Below the pieces are notes generated by a model. It did no database searches. It was not told the DNA's origin and saw nothing but the letters and a program-made list of their open reading frames with translations. This document shows positions 29,463 to 37,948 of a DNA stretch of 64,000 nt, in pieces. The position numbers and the translations under genes were made by a program. Each line of letters starts with the position of its first letter. Within the stretch, counting starts at the first letter, position 1. The stretch lies in NCBI RefSeq assembly GCF_004804275.1, contig NZ_STGI01000003.1, positions 372,001-436,000 on the forward strand, in the 5' to 3' direction. Source of the DNA: Herbaspirillum sp. ST 5-3 (GTDB lineage Bacteria > Pseudomonadota > Gammaproteobacteria > Burkholderiales > Burkholderiaceae_D).

Positions 29463-29971
29463 ACCCGATCAGGATCATCGGCATCGGTTCGCCGTTCAGC
29501 GGTGACCGCATGGCATGGGATGCGGTCGATGCGATTGCGCGCAGCGGCATGCTCGATCGCTTCCCGAAGGGCATCGTGCAAATCTTCTGCACTGGTGCCC
29601 CGGCGACCGACCTGCTGCCGATGATGAGCGGCGCGAAGGCTGCCATCCTGATCGACACGGTGATCAGCGGAGCGCTTCCGGGGACGGTGCGCAAAATCGA
29701 TGCGAGCGAAATGATGATCGAAACGGCAAATTTGTCGAGCCACGCGCTGGGTGTGCCCGAATGCCTCGCGCTGGGCAACAGCCTGGGGGTGCTGCCGAAG
29801 ACGGTGCTGCTGTATGGCGTGGAGATCCGCGAGGATGGGACGGACGACGATGCGACTGCGCAGATGGCGGAATTGCTACGCGCGATCGCCAACGAGCTGG
29901 ATGTGCTTGTCCGACTGGATGAGCGGGCTCCAGCGCAGCATCGTTCCCGCGCAAACGGGAACGACGGATAA
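29459..29971 (+). CDS. Hydrogenase maturation endopeptidase (HybD/HycI family)
   Basis: 170 residues. The start MNPIRIIGIGSPFSGDRMAWDAVDAI is the family nucleotide-binding-like fold with an acidic metal ligand in SGDR/D; ILIDTVISGALPGTV and SSHALGVPECLALG provide the Asp and His expected to bind nickel. The enzyme trims the C-terminus of the large subunit after nickel insertion. It overlaps the stop of that gene (ATGA), so its specificity for this hydrogenase is very likely. The C-terminal tail RAPAQHRSRANGNDG looks unstructured. Confidence 0.88.
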   Translation: MNPIRIIGIGSPFSGDRMAWDAVDAIARSGMLDRFPKGIVQIFCTGAPATDLLPMMSGAKAAILIDTVISGALPGTVRKIDASEMMIETANLSSHALGVPECLALGNSLGVLPKTVLLYGVEIREDGTDDDATAQMAELLRAIANELDVLVRLDERAPAQHRSRANGNDG

Positions 29972-29992
29972 CAGATATCAATGCAATGCGTT

Positions 29993-30454
29993 TTACCCGC
30001 GCACACGCACCTCGCGCTTGTGCGCATTCGTGATCGCCTGCACAAAGGCCTGCATTTCTTCCGCCACGACTTCCAGCAGATCGTCGAGCGTCACGATGCC
30101 GATCAGCACGCTTTGCTCATCCGTCACCGGAACGCGCCGGATGCCACGCTGGCGCATGATGCCCAGCACATCGCTGATCGAATCGGATGGACGGGCGGTG
30201 ACCGGATCGGCGGTCATGATGTCGGCGATGCGCAAGGACTGCGGATCGAAATCGCGTGCCACCGCAATGACCGCGATGTCGCGGTCGGTGACGATGCCCG
30301 TGACAACACGACCGATCGGCGCTTCCCGCACCACCACCAGGCTGCCGACATGCTCGTCGCGCATCAACTGCGCGCCTGTCTTCACACTCATCTCTTCAGT
30401 GACAAAAACGACGGAGCGATTGCAGACTTCGCCGATATCCATTTTCTCTCCCAT
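29993..30454 (-). CDS. CBS-domain pair protein
   Basis: 153 residues from ATG 30454 (GGAGG five bases upstream); ATG 30442 (MDIGEV) is also possible. Two CBS domains: about 7-65 (CNRSVVFVTEEMSVKTGAQLM...GIVTDRDIAV) and 77-135 (ADIMTADPVTARPSDSISDVLGIM...GIVTLDDLLE). A basic tail (NAHKREVRVRG) follows. A palindromic FNR-type box TTGAGataaCTCAA lies 62 bases upstream. Converges with the hydrogenase operon. Probable nucleotide sensor; partner unknown. Confidence 0.9.
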   Translation of the reverse strand: MGEKMDIGEVCNRSVVFVTEEMSVKTGAQLMRDEHVGSLVVVREAPIGRVVTGIVTDRDIAVIAVARDFDPQSLRIADIMTADPVTARPSDSISDVLGIMRQRGIRRVPVTDEQSVLIGIVTLDDLLEVVAEEMQAFVQAITNAHKREVRVRG

Positions 30455-30515
30455 GCTTTCCTCCATGCTTGATGCGGGGTCAGATTCAAGTGTGGTCCCA
30501 GGCGGCAGGGAGGGG

Positions 30516-30529
30516 TTGAGATAACTCAA
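30516..30529 (-). promoter_or_regulatory. FNR-type box upstream of the CBS gene
   Basis: TTGAGataaCTCAA is a perfect 5+5 palindrome with N4 spacer, an FNR/Anr-like pattern with G/C at the inner half-site positions. Centre 30522.5, 68 bases upstream of the CBS start. No strong -10 is seen at the ideal distance; TTGAAT (30489-30484) is the nearest. Confidence 0.5.
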
Positions 30530-30560
30530 CGGCGCGGTAGGAGGCCGGGAAGACGTGAGC

Positions 30561-31145
30561 TCAACGCCCCTCGTTTGCAAAAAGATCGGAGGGAATCAGC
30601 GAATAGGCAATGGCATCGCTGGGTCGTCCCTGGAAAAGCAGGCGATTTCTGGCCATGCCTTCGCGGGTCGCACCGAGCTTCTCGGCGACGTGCTGGCTGC
30701 TCACGTTGTGCGGCAGGACGAATATTTCAAGCCGGGTCAGCGTTAGCTCCGTAAATGCGATATCGGTTGCGAAGCGCGCAGCCGCGCTTGCGATGCCATT
30801 GGCGCGACGGCTCTCGCGCACCCAGTACCCGAGGTTGCCGAAGTTGTAAGCGCGACTAAGATGGTTGATGCCAGTCCCGCCAAGACAGTTGCCCGTGGCG
30901 GCGTCGAAGATCCCCATCGGGTACTCGGCATTGCTTTCCCAACTCTGCAGGCAGTACCTGATCCAGCTTTCCGCGTCTGTCTGGGAGTAGCCGGGATAGC
31001 ACCACGGAAACCAATAGCTCAGGGATTCCACCGATTCCCGAACGGCCGCAAAGAAGCTCTGTGCGTCTTCCGTCACAAATGGGCGAACCACGATCCGGCC
31101 GTCGCTGCGTACTATGTCGTGTCGCATAGAAATGTCAAAGTGCAA
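30561..31145 (-). CDS. GNAT-family N-acetyltransferase (RimJ/RimL-like)
   Basis: 194 residues. Strand-helix order and RPFVTEDAQSFFAAVRES, LGYWVRESRRANGIASAAARF (acetyl-CoA pyrophosphate loop region, Arg/Gly-x-Gly/Ala-like) and RLEIFVLPHNVSSQHVAEKLGATREGMARNR fit ribosomal-protein-type acetyltransferases. An ATG at 31127 (MRHDIV) is an alternative start; neither has a strong ribosome site. The target is unknown. It follows the CBS gene's promoter region on the same strand and is probably a separate unit. Confidence 0.85.
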   Translation of the reverse strand: MHFDISMRHDIVRSDGRIVVRPFVTEDAQSFFAAVRESVESLSYWFPWCYPGYSQTDAESWIRYCLQSWESNAEYPMGIFDAATGNCLGGTGINHLSRAYNFGNLGYWVRESRRANGIASAAARFATDIAFTELTLTRLEIFVLPHNVSSQHVAEKLGATREGMARNRLLFQGRPSDAIAYSLIPSDLFANEGR

Positions 31146-31336
31146 AAGAGTGCCAATTTAACACGGCGATTTCATGAAAGACGACGCACCCAGCCCTAAA
31201 AACCGGTGCCGCAGCTCTTGATAATCCCCGCCGCAAGCGCCACCTATATCAAAGGTGCGCTGAACCCGGCCGTGCCTGAAGGAATGCATTTGCGTTTACT
31301 CCCGTCGCCGCTGTAATTTGTGGATATCAACCAGAC

Positions 31337-32098
31337 ATGCCATCTTCTCTCGCATACCGATTCAGACGCTTGAAGCGCAGCGTGCTTGCCAAGACAGCAT
31401 TGCTGTCCTCGCGCGTCAGCCCCTTGCTTCGACATGATGTTCCCCTCGCCAGGATGGAGTATGCAGGCGAGGAACAGAGCAGGAACCTGGTTATTTTTCT
31501 GCCCGGCATCGACGACCTCGCGGAGGATTTCGAGCGCAGGGGATTCATCGACGACATGCGGCGCCATGGCATTACGGCCGATGCGGTGGCGATCGATGCG
31601 CATTACGGTTACTACGCGTCGCGCACGATACACGAGCGCATCACCAGCGATGTCATCGATTCGGCACGTTCGGCCGGTTACGAGCAGATCTGGCTGGCAG
31701 GAATGTCTCTCGGCGGCTTCGGCGCTGCGTCCTATGCGGCGCGGCATGCATCGCATATTTCAGGCTTGTTGCTGTTCGCGCCTTACCTCGGCGGCGGACC
31801 ATTGATCCGGGAGATCGCCGCAGCCGGCGGCCTCAGGAACTGGGAGCCGGGCGGCGTGCATGACGACGATTACCAGCGTGCATTGTGGCGCTGGTTCAAG
31901 GACCAATTTTCCAGTGCCGATCCGGCATTGCCGATCTATCTTAGCTATGGCAAACGCGACATGTTCCAGCGGGCCAACGGCCTGCTTGCCGATGCCTTGC
32001 CGGAAGACCGCGTCCTGTCGATTCCCGGCGGGCACAATTGGCGTACCTGGAAGGAGCTATGGCAGATGCTGCTACCGAACTGGAAGACCAGCCTGTAA
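31337..32098 (+). CDS. Alpha/beta hydrolase
   Basis: 253 residues. Strand-loop VIFLPGIDDLAEDF is the oxyanion region; the nucleophile elbow is GMSLGGFGA with Ser near residue 123; SYGKRDMF supplies an acidic residue and PGGHNWRTW the catalytic His near the C-terminus. No signal peptide. The 3' end overlaps the converging acyltransferase gene by 27 bases. It lies between the GNAT and lipid genes; a role on esters or lipids is possible, but the substrate is not predictable. Confidence 0.85.
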   Translation: MPSSLAYRFRRLKRSVLAKTALLSSRVSPLLRHDVPLARMEYAGEEQSRNLVIFLPGIDDLAEDFERRGFIDDMRRHGITADAVAIDAHYGYYASRTIHERITSDVIDSARSAGYEQIWLAGMSLGGFGAASYAARHASHISGLLLFAPYLGGGPLIREIAAAGGLRNWEPGGVHDDDYQRALWRWFKDQFSSADPALPIYLSYGKRDMFQRANGLLADALPEDRVLSIPGGHNWRTWKELWQMLLPNWKTSL

Positions 32099-32854
32099 GC
32101 CAGCCTGTGATGCATCGCCTTCTTTCGTGATGGCCAGCATGGCCCGATGCGCCGCGGCAGCCAGTTCCGGAACGGTCGCTGGGTCATCGCTTGAGGGCAC
32201 GATCGTCAAGCCGATTTCCAGATGAATCGCACGCCGGCGCGGCCACCATGTTCCGGGCCGCAAGGCTTCCCGCACACCGTCCAATCCTGCTACCACAATC
32301 GGTACCCGTGCCCGCACCGCAGCGCGGAATGCTCCGGAGTGGAAGGGCCGCAGCCCCGGCTCCGGCACGAAACCTCCCTCCGGAAACACCACGATATTGC
32401 CCCCTTTGAGCAAGGCAGCAACGAGGATCTCCACGTTCGCTGTCTTGTGCCCCGGTTTGGAATGCTGCAGGACGATCGTTCCTATGCCTTTCAACAGGGG
32501 CCACAGCAGGCTCTGGCTTCGATACTGTTGCCGGACGATGAAGGCATAGCCCGGATCGCAGGGAAGCAGCGCGCTCAACACGAGGCCGTCAAGAAAACTG
32601 GTGTGATTGACCACCAGCATATGGGGAGAGGGCGGAAGACGTTCGATGCCGCCGACCGACAATGGCATGCGGACAAGACGGAAGATCAGCCGTGTTGCGA
32701 AGCGGGCAATGCGTCGCCCGCGTGGCAGTCCGAGGAGGGCGATCAGGCTGCCGAAGAGCAGCACAAGCAAGCCACCCACCACCCAGGCATAGACGCCATA
32801 AATCCATTCGCCGATACGCCGGGTTACTGTCATAGGTTGTGAGATGAGTGTCAT
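32072..32854 (-). CDS. 1-acyl-sn-glycerol-3-phosphate acyltransferase (PlsC family)
   Basis: 260 residues with two N-terminal membrane segments (WIYGVYAWVVGGLLVLLFGSL). Acyltransferase motif I is NHTSFLDG (NHx4D; about residues 79-86), and motif III is FPEGGFVPEPGLRPF, where Gly-Phe replaces the usual Thr-Arg after FPEG. Transfers acyl chains to lysophosphatidic or related acids at the inner membrane. An FNR-type box with a well-placed TAGTAT -10 lies directly upstream, so low-oxygen induction is likely. It is divergent from the PHA depolymerase gene. Confidence 0.88.
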   Translation of the reverse strand: MTLISQPMTVTRRIGEWIYGVYAWVVGGLLVLLFGSLIALLGLPRGRRIARFATRLIFRLVRMPLSVGGIERLPPSPHMLVVNHTSFLDGLVLSALLPCDPGYAFIVRQQYRSQSLLWPLLKGIGTIVLQHSKPGHKTANVEILVAALLKGGNIVVFPEGGFVPEPGLRPFHSGAFRAAVRARVPIVVAGLDGVREALRPGTWWPRRRAIHLEIGLTIVPSSDDPATVPELAAAAHRAMLAITKEGDASQAGLQAGLPVR

Positions 32855-32883
32855 GGCCGATCTTGTTCAATCGGCATCACTTC

Positions 32884-32925
32884 ATACTAGAGAGACACCG
32901 CAGGCACTTGATTGAGACAGCTCAA
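32884..32925 (-). promoter_or_regulatory. FNR-type class II promoter of the plsC-like gene
   Basis: TTGAGacagCTCAA (32912-32925) is a perfect 5+5 palindrome, centre 32918.5. On the minus strand TAGTAT (32889-32884), a good -10, is centred exactly 32 bases away, the spacing expected when an FNR-family protein sits at -41.5. It could also act on phaZ in the other direction, but no comparable -10 is seen there. Confidence 0.6.
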
Positions 32926-33059
32926 GTTCTTCCGATCCTCGTTTCCTCGCATTTCGCCTGAAGTCTTGATCTGCGCACTTGAAAACAGGCAAGGCGCGGG
33001 TAGCATTTCCAAACAGGAAACAATTCATCCGGTGCCGACGCGCCTTCGCGCAGGGAGAC

Positions 33060-34304
33060 ATGTCCATGCTCTATCAGATCCACGAAAACAACCGTGCATG
33101 GATGGCACCTTTCGTCAACGCCGCGCATCTGTCCTACCTGTTCCTGAGCAATCCGGCTTCTCCATTTGCCTACAGCCCGTTCTCGCAGCGGCTCGCGGCC
33201 GGTTTCGAGCTGTTGTACCGTCTTGGCAAGGAATACGAAAAGCCGCGGTTTGAAATCGCGTCAGTCATGGTCGGCAACAACGATGTTGCGGTCACGAAGG
33301 AAACGGTGCTTGCCAAGCCGTTCTGTCATTTGCTGCACTTCAAGAAGGAATGGGGAGCGCTCAAAGAACCGAGGCTGAAGCAGCTCAGGGTGCTGCTCAT
33401 GGCGCCGCTGTCGGGCCATCATGCGACCCTGCTGCGCGACACCGTCATGGCCTTGCTGCCGGCGCATGATGTCTACATCACCGACTGGATAGACGCGAAG
33501 ATGGTGCCCTTGTCGCAAGGCGAATTCCATCTGCACGATTATGTGTACTACATACAGGAATTCCTGCATCTGCTCGCGCCGGGGCTGCATGTGATCTCGG
33601 TTTGCCAGCCTTCCGTGCCGGTGCTCGCGGCGGTGTCCCTGATGGCGACCGCGAAGGACCCCGACCTGCCGCGCTCGATGACCATGATGGGCGGGCCGAT
33701 CGACACGCGCAAGTCGCCCACCGTGGTGGATCAGCTCGCGACCGAGCGCGACCTGGAATGGTTCGAGCGAACCGTGATCCACAAGGTCCCGCCCAATTAT
33801 CCCGGCCATGGCCGTCGCGTGTATCCCGGCTTCGTGCAGCATTTCAGCTTCATCGCGATGAACGCCGCGCGCCACGCCCGCAGCTACCAGGAGTTTTACG
33901 AACACCTCGCGCAAAGCGGCGGCGACATGGTGACCGAGCATCATCGCCGCTTTTACGACGAATACAACGCCGTACTCGACATACCGGCCGAGTTTTATCT
34001 CGAAACGGTCAAGATCGTCTTCCAGGAAACGCGACTGGCCAACGGAACATGGAAAGTGGAAGGCAAGCCGGTGCGTCCGATGGACATCAAGAGCGTCGCG
34101 CTGCTCACCATCGAAGGCGAGTGGGACGACATCACCGGGCGCGGCCAGACCAAGGCGGCGCATCATCTTTGCCCGGGCATCCCGCGCGCGAAGCGGGAGC
34201 ATTACGTGGTGCCGGAGGTGGGACACTTCGGCATTTTTTCCGGCCGCCGCTGGTATGAAAGGGTGTGTCCCAAGATCGCGCAATTCATCAAGGCACATGC
34301 TTGA
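33060..34304 (+). CDS. phaZ: Intracellular polyhydroxyalkanoate depolymerase
   Basis: 414 residues from ATG 33060 (GGGAG just upstream; ATG 33066, MLYQIHENNR, is the alternative and equally like the family). The catalytic motif VCQPSVPVLAA puts a cysteine (about residue 182) at the nucleophile position, as in PhaZ of Cupriavidus, in place of the lipase-box serine; GEWDDITGRGQT and EVGHFGIFSGRRW supply the Asp and His. It degrades PHB granules in the cytoplasm to hydroxybutyrate units. The upstream frame to 32979 has no family similarity. Confidence 0.93.
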   Translation: MSMLYQIHENNRAWMAPFVNAAHLSYLFLSNPASPFAYSPFSQRLAAGFELLYRLGKEYEKPRFEIASVMVGNNDVAVTKETVLAKPFCHLLHFKKEWGALKEPRLKQLRVLLMAPLSGHHATLLRDTVMALLPAHDVYITDWIDAKMVPLSQGEFHLHDYVYYIQEFLHLLAPGLHVISVCQPSVPVLAAVSLMATAKDPDLPRSMTMMGGPIDTRKSPTVVDQLATERDLEWFERTVIHKVPPNYPGHGRRVYPGFVQHFSFIAMNAARHARSYQEFYEHLAQSGGDMVTEHHRRFYDEYNAVLDIPAEFYLETVKIVFQETRLANGTWKVEGKPVRPMDIKSVALLTIEGEWDDITGRGQTKAAHHLCPGIPRAKREHYVVPEVGHFGIFSGRRWYERVCPKIAQFIKAHA

Positions 34305-34374
34305 CTTCGCGTGTGGCCGAGTTGCGTAAAGGGCAAGTGGGCACGATTGCGCCGTTGCATGCGCGCGCGAAATC

Positions 34375-34388
34375 TTGACCTCAGTCAA
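34375..34388 (+). promoter_or_regulatory. FNR-type box upstream of bacteriohemerythrin
   Basis: TTGACctcaGTCAA is a perfect palindrome of the FNR/Anr/Dnr class (TTGAC/GTCAA half-sites), centre 34381.5, about 90 bases upstream of the start codon. A possible -10 (TAAGGT, 34409-34414) lies 30 bases from the centre. Confidence 0.55.
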
Positions 34389-34470
34389 TGGATTCCGATC
34401 TGCCGGCGTAAGGTGTAAAGATTCCGTGATTAAATCGTTTTAACGAGAACATTTTTGCCGAGGCTTTCCG

Positions 34471-34917
34471 ATGCTGAACACGACGACCAAGGAATCCGAT
34501 TCGCCTTATCTCACCTGGACGAATGAGCTGGCCATTGGGCATGCGCTGATCGATGCGGACCACCAGCACATCTTCGATATTGCGAACCGGCTGCAGGCTG
34601 AAATTTCGGATGCGGAAACCGCCGAGCCGCCGGAATATTCGATCGTCGGTGAAGTCCTGGTGGAGCTGATCGAGCACACCGGCGGGCATTTCATGCGTGA
34701 GGAAGCGCTCATGCAGACGATCGGGTATCCCCTCTACGAAGCGCACAAGCGCGAACATGACATGCTGATGGAAAAGGTGAACCATCTTCATCGGCAGTTC
34801 ATGGATGGCCAGAACAATCTTGCCCTTGAAGTCTCCGAATTCCTGCGCAAATGGCTGGTCCGCCATATTTTCAATTCCGACATGGAGCTGGGACGCAGCG
34901 TGCGCGCGCACGAATAA
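34471..34917 (+). CDS. Bacteriohemerythrin
   Basis: 148 residues with the complete di-iron ligand set: His in GHALIDADHQHIFDI (H, then DxxHxxxF), HTGGHFMREE (HxxxHFxxEE), HKREHD and HIFNSDMELG (HIxxxD). It reversibly binds oxygen, and in several bacteria delivers or buffers O2 or responds to NO. The preceding FNR-type box suggests expression at low oxygen. It is a single-domain soluble protein with no chemoreceptor fusion. Confidence 0.93.
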   Translation: MLNTTTKESDSPYLTWTNELAIGHALIDADHQHIFDIANRLQAEISDAETAEPPEYSIVGEVLVELIEHTGGHFMREEALMQTIGYPLYEAHKREHDMLMEKVNHLHRQFMDGQNNLALEVSEFLRKWLVRHIFNSDMELGRSVRAHE

Positions 34918-35688
34918 CTACTTCCCTTCACCCCGCAGTCCGTCCGTCAGACCGGAAAGCATCTCGATCGGCAAGGGAAACACGATGGTCGAGGACTTGT
35001 CGCCGGCGATGCTGTTCAGGGTTTGCATGTAGCGCAGTTGCATCGCGCCCGGCTGCTGCGCAAGCACGTGCGCTGCCTGCATGAGCTTTTCCGAAGCCTG
35101 CAGTTCTCCCTCGGCATGAATCACCTTTGCCCGGCGCTCGCGTTCCGCCTCGGCCTGTCGCGCAATGGCGCGTATCATCGACTCATCGAGGTCGACATGC
35201 TTGATCTCCACGTTTGACACCTTGATGCCCCACGCGTCGGTCTGGGCGTCGAGCACTTGCTGAATGTCCAGATTGAGGCGCTCGCGCTCGGCCAGCATGT
35301 CGTCGAGTTCGTGCTTGCCGAGCACCGACCGCAATGTGGTTTGCGCGAGCTGGCTGGTCGCTTCGAAGAAATTGGCGACCTGGATGATGGCCTTGTCGGG
35401 TTCGACCACGCGGAAGTAGATGACGGCGTTGACCTTGACCGAGACATTGTCGCGGGAGATCACGTCCTGTGTCGGCACATCGAGCACGATGGTGCGCAGG
35501 TCGACGCGAATCATCTGCTGCACCGCCGGGATGATGAGTACCAGCCCCGGACCTTTTACCTTCCAGAAACGGCCGAGCTGGAAAACGACGCCGCGCTCGT
35601 ATTCGCGCAGGATGCGAACCGACGACACGAGCAGCAGAATGAGCAGGATGGCGAGGCCGCCGAAGCTGAATCCGAAATCGATCAACAT
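34918..35688 (-). CDS. Slipin/stomatin-like SPFH membrane protein
   Basis: 256 residues from ATG 35688, overlapping the end of the nfeD gene by 7 bases; the frame continues upstream inside nfeD without similarity. One N-terminal membrane hairpin ([17 protein letters not shown]), then the SPFH/band 7 domain ([32 protein letters not shown]-like [21 protein letters not shown]) and a C-terminal coiled coil rich in Glu/Arg ([23 protein letters not shown]). Slipins form membrane microdomains and are cleaved or chaperoned by the partner NfeD protease encoded just upstream. Confidence 0.93.
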   Translation of the reverse strand: MLIDFGFSFGGLAILLILLLVSSVRILREYERGVVFQLGRFWKVKGPGLVLIIPAVQQMIRVDLRTIVLDVPTQDVISRDNVSVKVNAVIYFRVVEPDKAIIQVANFFEATSQLAQTTLRSVLGKHELDDMLAERERLNLDIQQVLDAQTDAWGIKVSNVEIKHVDLDESMIRAIARQAEAERERRAKVIHAEGELQASEKLMQAAHVLAQQPGAMQLRYMQTLNSIAGDKSSTIVFPLPIEMLSGLTDGLRGEGK

Positions 35689-37124
35689 GCTTGTTCTCCT
35701 TGTGCGTGATTGCCGACGGGAACGACCTCCAGTGCCAAGCCCTTGCGCGCCACAACGCGGACTTTCTGCTTGCGATGCAACGGTGTCTTGCTGACGACGT
35801 GCCAGGTTTCGCCATGCAGGCGAGCCCAGGCGTCGTCCGGCGTATCGTCCACGACCTCCGCGATGGCGCCGATCAGATCGCTCGGCCCGCCGACGAGGGC
35901 GCGCCGCCGGGTCTTCAGCGCGATGCCGACGATCGCGCCGATCACCAGCGCGCTCAGTACCGCAACGGCCGCGATCAGCGCAAGCGGAATGCCGAATCCG
36001 GGCAGTTCGGTGTCGATCAGCATCAGCGCGCCCGCCACGAAGGCCGCCACGCCGCCCAGGCCGATGATCCCGAAGCTGGGCAGGAAGGCTTCCGCCACCA
36101 TGAACGACAGGCCGAGAAGGATCAGCGCCAATCCCGCGTAGTTCACCGGCAGCAGTTGGAGCGCATACAGCGCGAGCAGCAGGCAAATGGCGCCGACCAC
36201 GCCCGGCACGCCAAAGCCGGGACTCATGAACTCGAAAAGCAGGCCGTAGATGCCGATCGTCATCAGCAGCAAGGCGATGCCCGGATTGGTGATCGTGGAC
36301 AGAAACTTCGAGCGCCAGTCGGGTGCCAGATCGATGACCGGCGCATCGCGTGTCTGCAGCAGTCTGTCCGTGCCCGCCACCTGGATTCTCTTTCCATCGA
36401 GCCGCGCCATCAGCGCCGGCACGTCGGCGGCGACGAGATCGACGACATGCATCTGCAGCGCCTCGTCCGCCGGAAGGCTGACTGCCTGGCGCACGGCCCG
36501 TTCGGCCCATTCCGTATTACGGCCGCGCAATTGCGCCAGCCCGCGGATATAGGCCGCCGCATCATTGACCTGCTTGTGCGTCATTGGCGAGGTCGTGGCA
36601 TCGTCTGGCGAAGCGGGCTTGCCGCTTTTCTTGTCGCGCTCGTCGTTCTTGCCGTCCGGCGCGGGCTGCATCGGCGCGCCGAGCTGGACAGGCGTTGCGG
36701 CACCCAGATTGGTGCCGGGCGCCATTGCGGCAATATGGCTCGCGTAAAGGATATAAGTGCCGGCACTCGCCGCGCGCGCACCGCTGGGCGCCACAAAGCT
36801 GGCCACCGGAACCGGCGAGGCGAGGATCGCCTTGATGATCGAACGCATCGATGTGTCCAGCCCGCCTGGCGTGTCCATCTTCAGGATCACGAGCTGGCTA
36901 CGGTCCCTGGCGGCGCGTGCGATTCCGCGCACGACATAATCGGCGCTGGCCGGGCCGATCGCATCATCGATGGTCAGCACAGTCACCGGCGCGGCGGCGA
37001 AGGCGGGAAGGCGGAAAAGCCCCAGCGTCAGCGCGAGCAGGGCGAGCAAGAACGCGCGGCGGACAGTCCTTTCTTGCCGGCCTGTCCGCGCGGCGTCAAT
37101 GGCAACATTCTTCCGACCCGGCAT
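35682..37124 (-). CDS. NfeD-type membrane serine protease (ClpP-like)
   Basis: 480 residues from ATG 37124 (GAGGCGA upstream; an ATG 13 codons earlier is possible). A signal or anchor segment is followed by a ClpP-like domain: [18 protein letters not shown], then [18 protein letters not shown] with the catalytic serine in SAG, and a lysine in [16 protein letters not shown] Lys/Asp/Pro-rich linker ([14 protein letters not shown]) is unusual in its charge. Four to five membrane helices and a C-terminal OB-fold NfeD domain ([23 protein letters not shown]) follow. It pairs with the slipin gene downstream; overlap implies translational coupling. Confidence 0.92.
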   Translation of the reverse strand: MPGRKNVAIDAARTGRQERTVRRAFLLALLALTLGLFRLPAFAAAPVTVLTIDDAIGPASADYVVRGIARAARDRSQLVILKMDTPGGLDTSMRSIIKAILASPVPVASFVAPSGARAASAGTYILYASHIAAMAPGTNLGAATPVQLGAPMQPAPDGKNDERDKKSGKPASPDDATTSPMTHKQVNDAAAYIRGLAQLRGRNTEWAERAVRQAVSLPADEALQMHVVDLVAADVPALMARLDGKRIQVAGTDRLLQTRDAPVIDLAPDWRSKFLSTITNPGIALLLMTIGIYGLLFEFMSPGFGVPGVVGAICLLLALYALQLLPVNYAGLALILLGLSFMVAEAFLPSFGIIGLGGVAAFVAGALMLIDTELPGFGIPLALIAAVAVLSALVIGAIVGIALKTRRRALVGGPSDLIGAIAEVVDDTPDDAWARLHGETWHVVSKTPLHRKQKVRVVARKGLALEVVPVGNHAQGEQAC

Positions 37125-37230
37125 GGCATCGCCTCGCACCCGTCTGCCCATGTTGCCGATCATGCACTTGCAAGATCGGGCCGGTATTGTGCGCGATCAG
37201 TTCGGGTAGCTTGGTGCGGTCGAGGTTTCC

Positions 37231-37455
37231 CTATACATGGTCGGGCTCGGGCGGCGGCGCCTCCGGAGGCGAATGCTCAGGAATGATTTCCGGTCGCGCC
37301 GGGCCGGGCGGGATGCCGGGGTCGGGCGGCGGCTCGGGCACCTCAGGCTCAGGCCGGTAGCCCGGGTTGATTTCCGGCTCCGGGTTGGGAACCGCCGGAA
37401 TTTCCGGCGGCGTGTGAGGTGCTAGCTGATCCGATGGTCCTGTATTCACAGTCAT
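37231..37455 (-). CDS. Small Pro/Glu-rich hypothetical protein
   Basis: 74 residues starting MTVNTGPSDQLAPHTPPEIP, with more than a third proline and repeated PEP/PPE units (PNPEPEINPGYRPEPEVPEP). No signal peptide or fold is recognisable. It starts two bases after the Csp stop on the same strand, so it is probably the last gene of the Rieske-Csp unit. The ribosome site is weak. Composition could reflect a periplasm-spanning or metal-binding linker, but this is speculation. Confidence 0.55.
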   Translation of the reverse strand: MTVNTGPSDQLAPHTPPEIPAVPNPEPEINPGYRPEPEVPEPPPDPGIPPGPARPEIIPEHSPPEAPPPEPDHV

Positions 37456-37457
37456 AT

Positions 37458-37862
37458 TTACATCGGGCCTGCCATGCCGGCGCCCGTCTGTGCCGATTTG
37501 CCGGAAAGCGGCATGCCGGTCTGCCCGCCTGCCATTTGCTGGCAGCTTTGGGCGCACGCCCGGCATGCCTGTACGCACTCGTCCATGTCGCCGATCTGTT
37601 CGCAGCTGTCGGCGCAGGCATCGCACACCTCGGCGCAGGCAGCGCAGATGCGTGCATGCAGCGCCGAGCTGCTCATCATGAAGTCGGCGCTGGTGCGGCA
37701 GATATCGGCGCAATTCATCATCAGCCGGAAATGTTCCGGCGCCACATGACGACCGCCGCTCTCAAGGCAGTGATTCATCGCCGTCTGCGTGCAGACACGG
37801 TAACAGTTCAAGCAATCGTCGATGCATTGCTTCATGTCCATGTTGGCGGAGGTGGACAGCAT
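37458..37862 (-). CDS. Four-helix-bundle copper storage protein (Csp/DUF326-type)
   Basis: 134 residues from ATG 37862 with AGGAG upstream. Sixteen cysteines occur in helical CxxxC patterns (KQCIDDCLNCYRVC, NCADIC, RICAACAEVCDACADSC, ECVQACRACAQSC), as in Csp proteins, whose four-helix core is lined by thiolates that store many Cu(I) ions. No signal peptide is seen, so this is a cytosolic Csp3-like form. The Met/Gly-rich tail (GGQTGMPLS...GAGMAGPM) might add weak copper ligands. It lies downstream of the Rieske gene and complements the copper theme of the 3-12 kb operon. Confidence 0.9.
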   Translation of the reverse strand: MLSTSANMDMKQCIDDCLNCYRVCTQTAMNHCLESGGRHVAPEHFRLMMNCADICRTSADFMMSSSALHARICAACAEVCDACADSCEQIGDMDECVQACRACAQSCQQMAGGQTGMPLSGKSAQTGAGMAGPM

Positions 37863-37948
37863 CTTGTTCTCCTCGAAAGTGGAAAGGGGCAGCAGGCTAC
37901 GCAGCATTCATGCCATCGGTCGGAACACCTCGCGCCGTCCAGTGCAGC

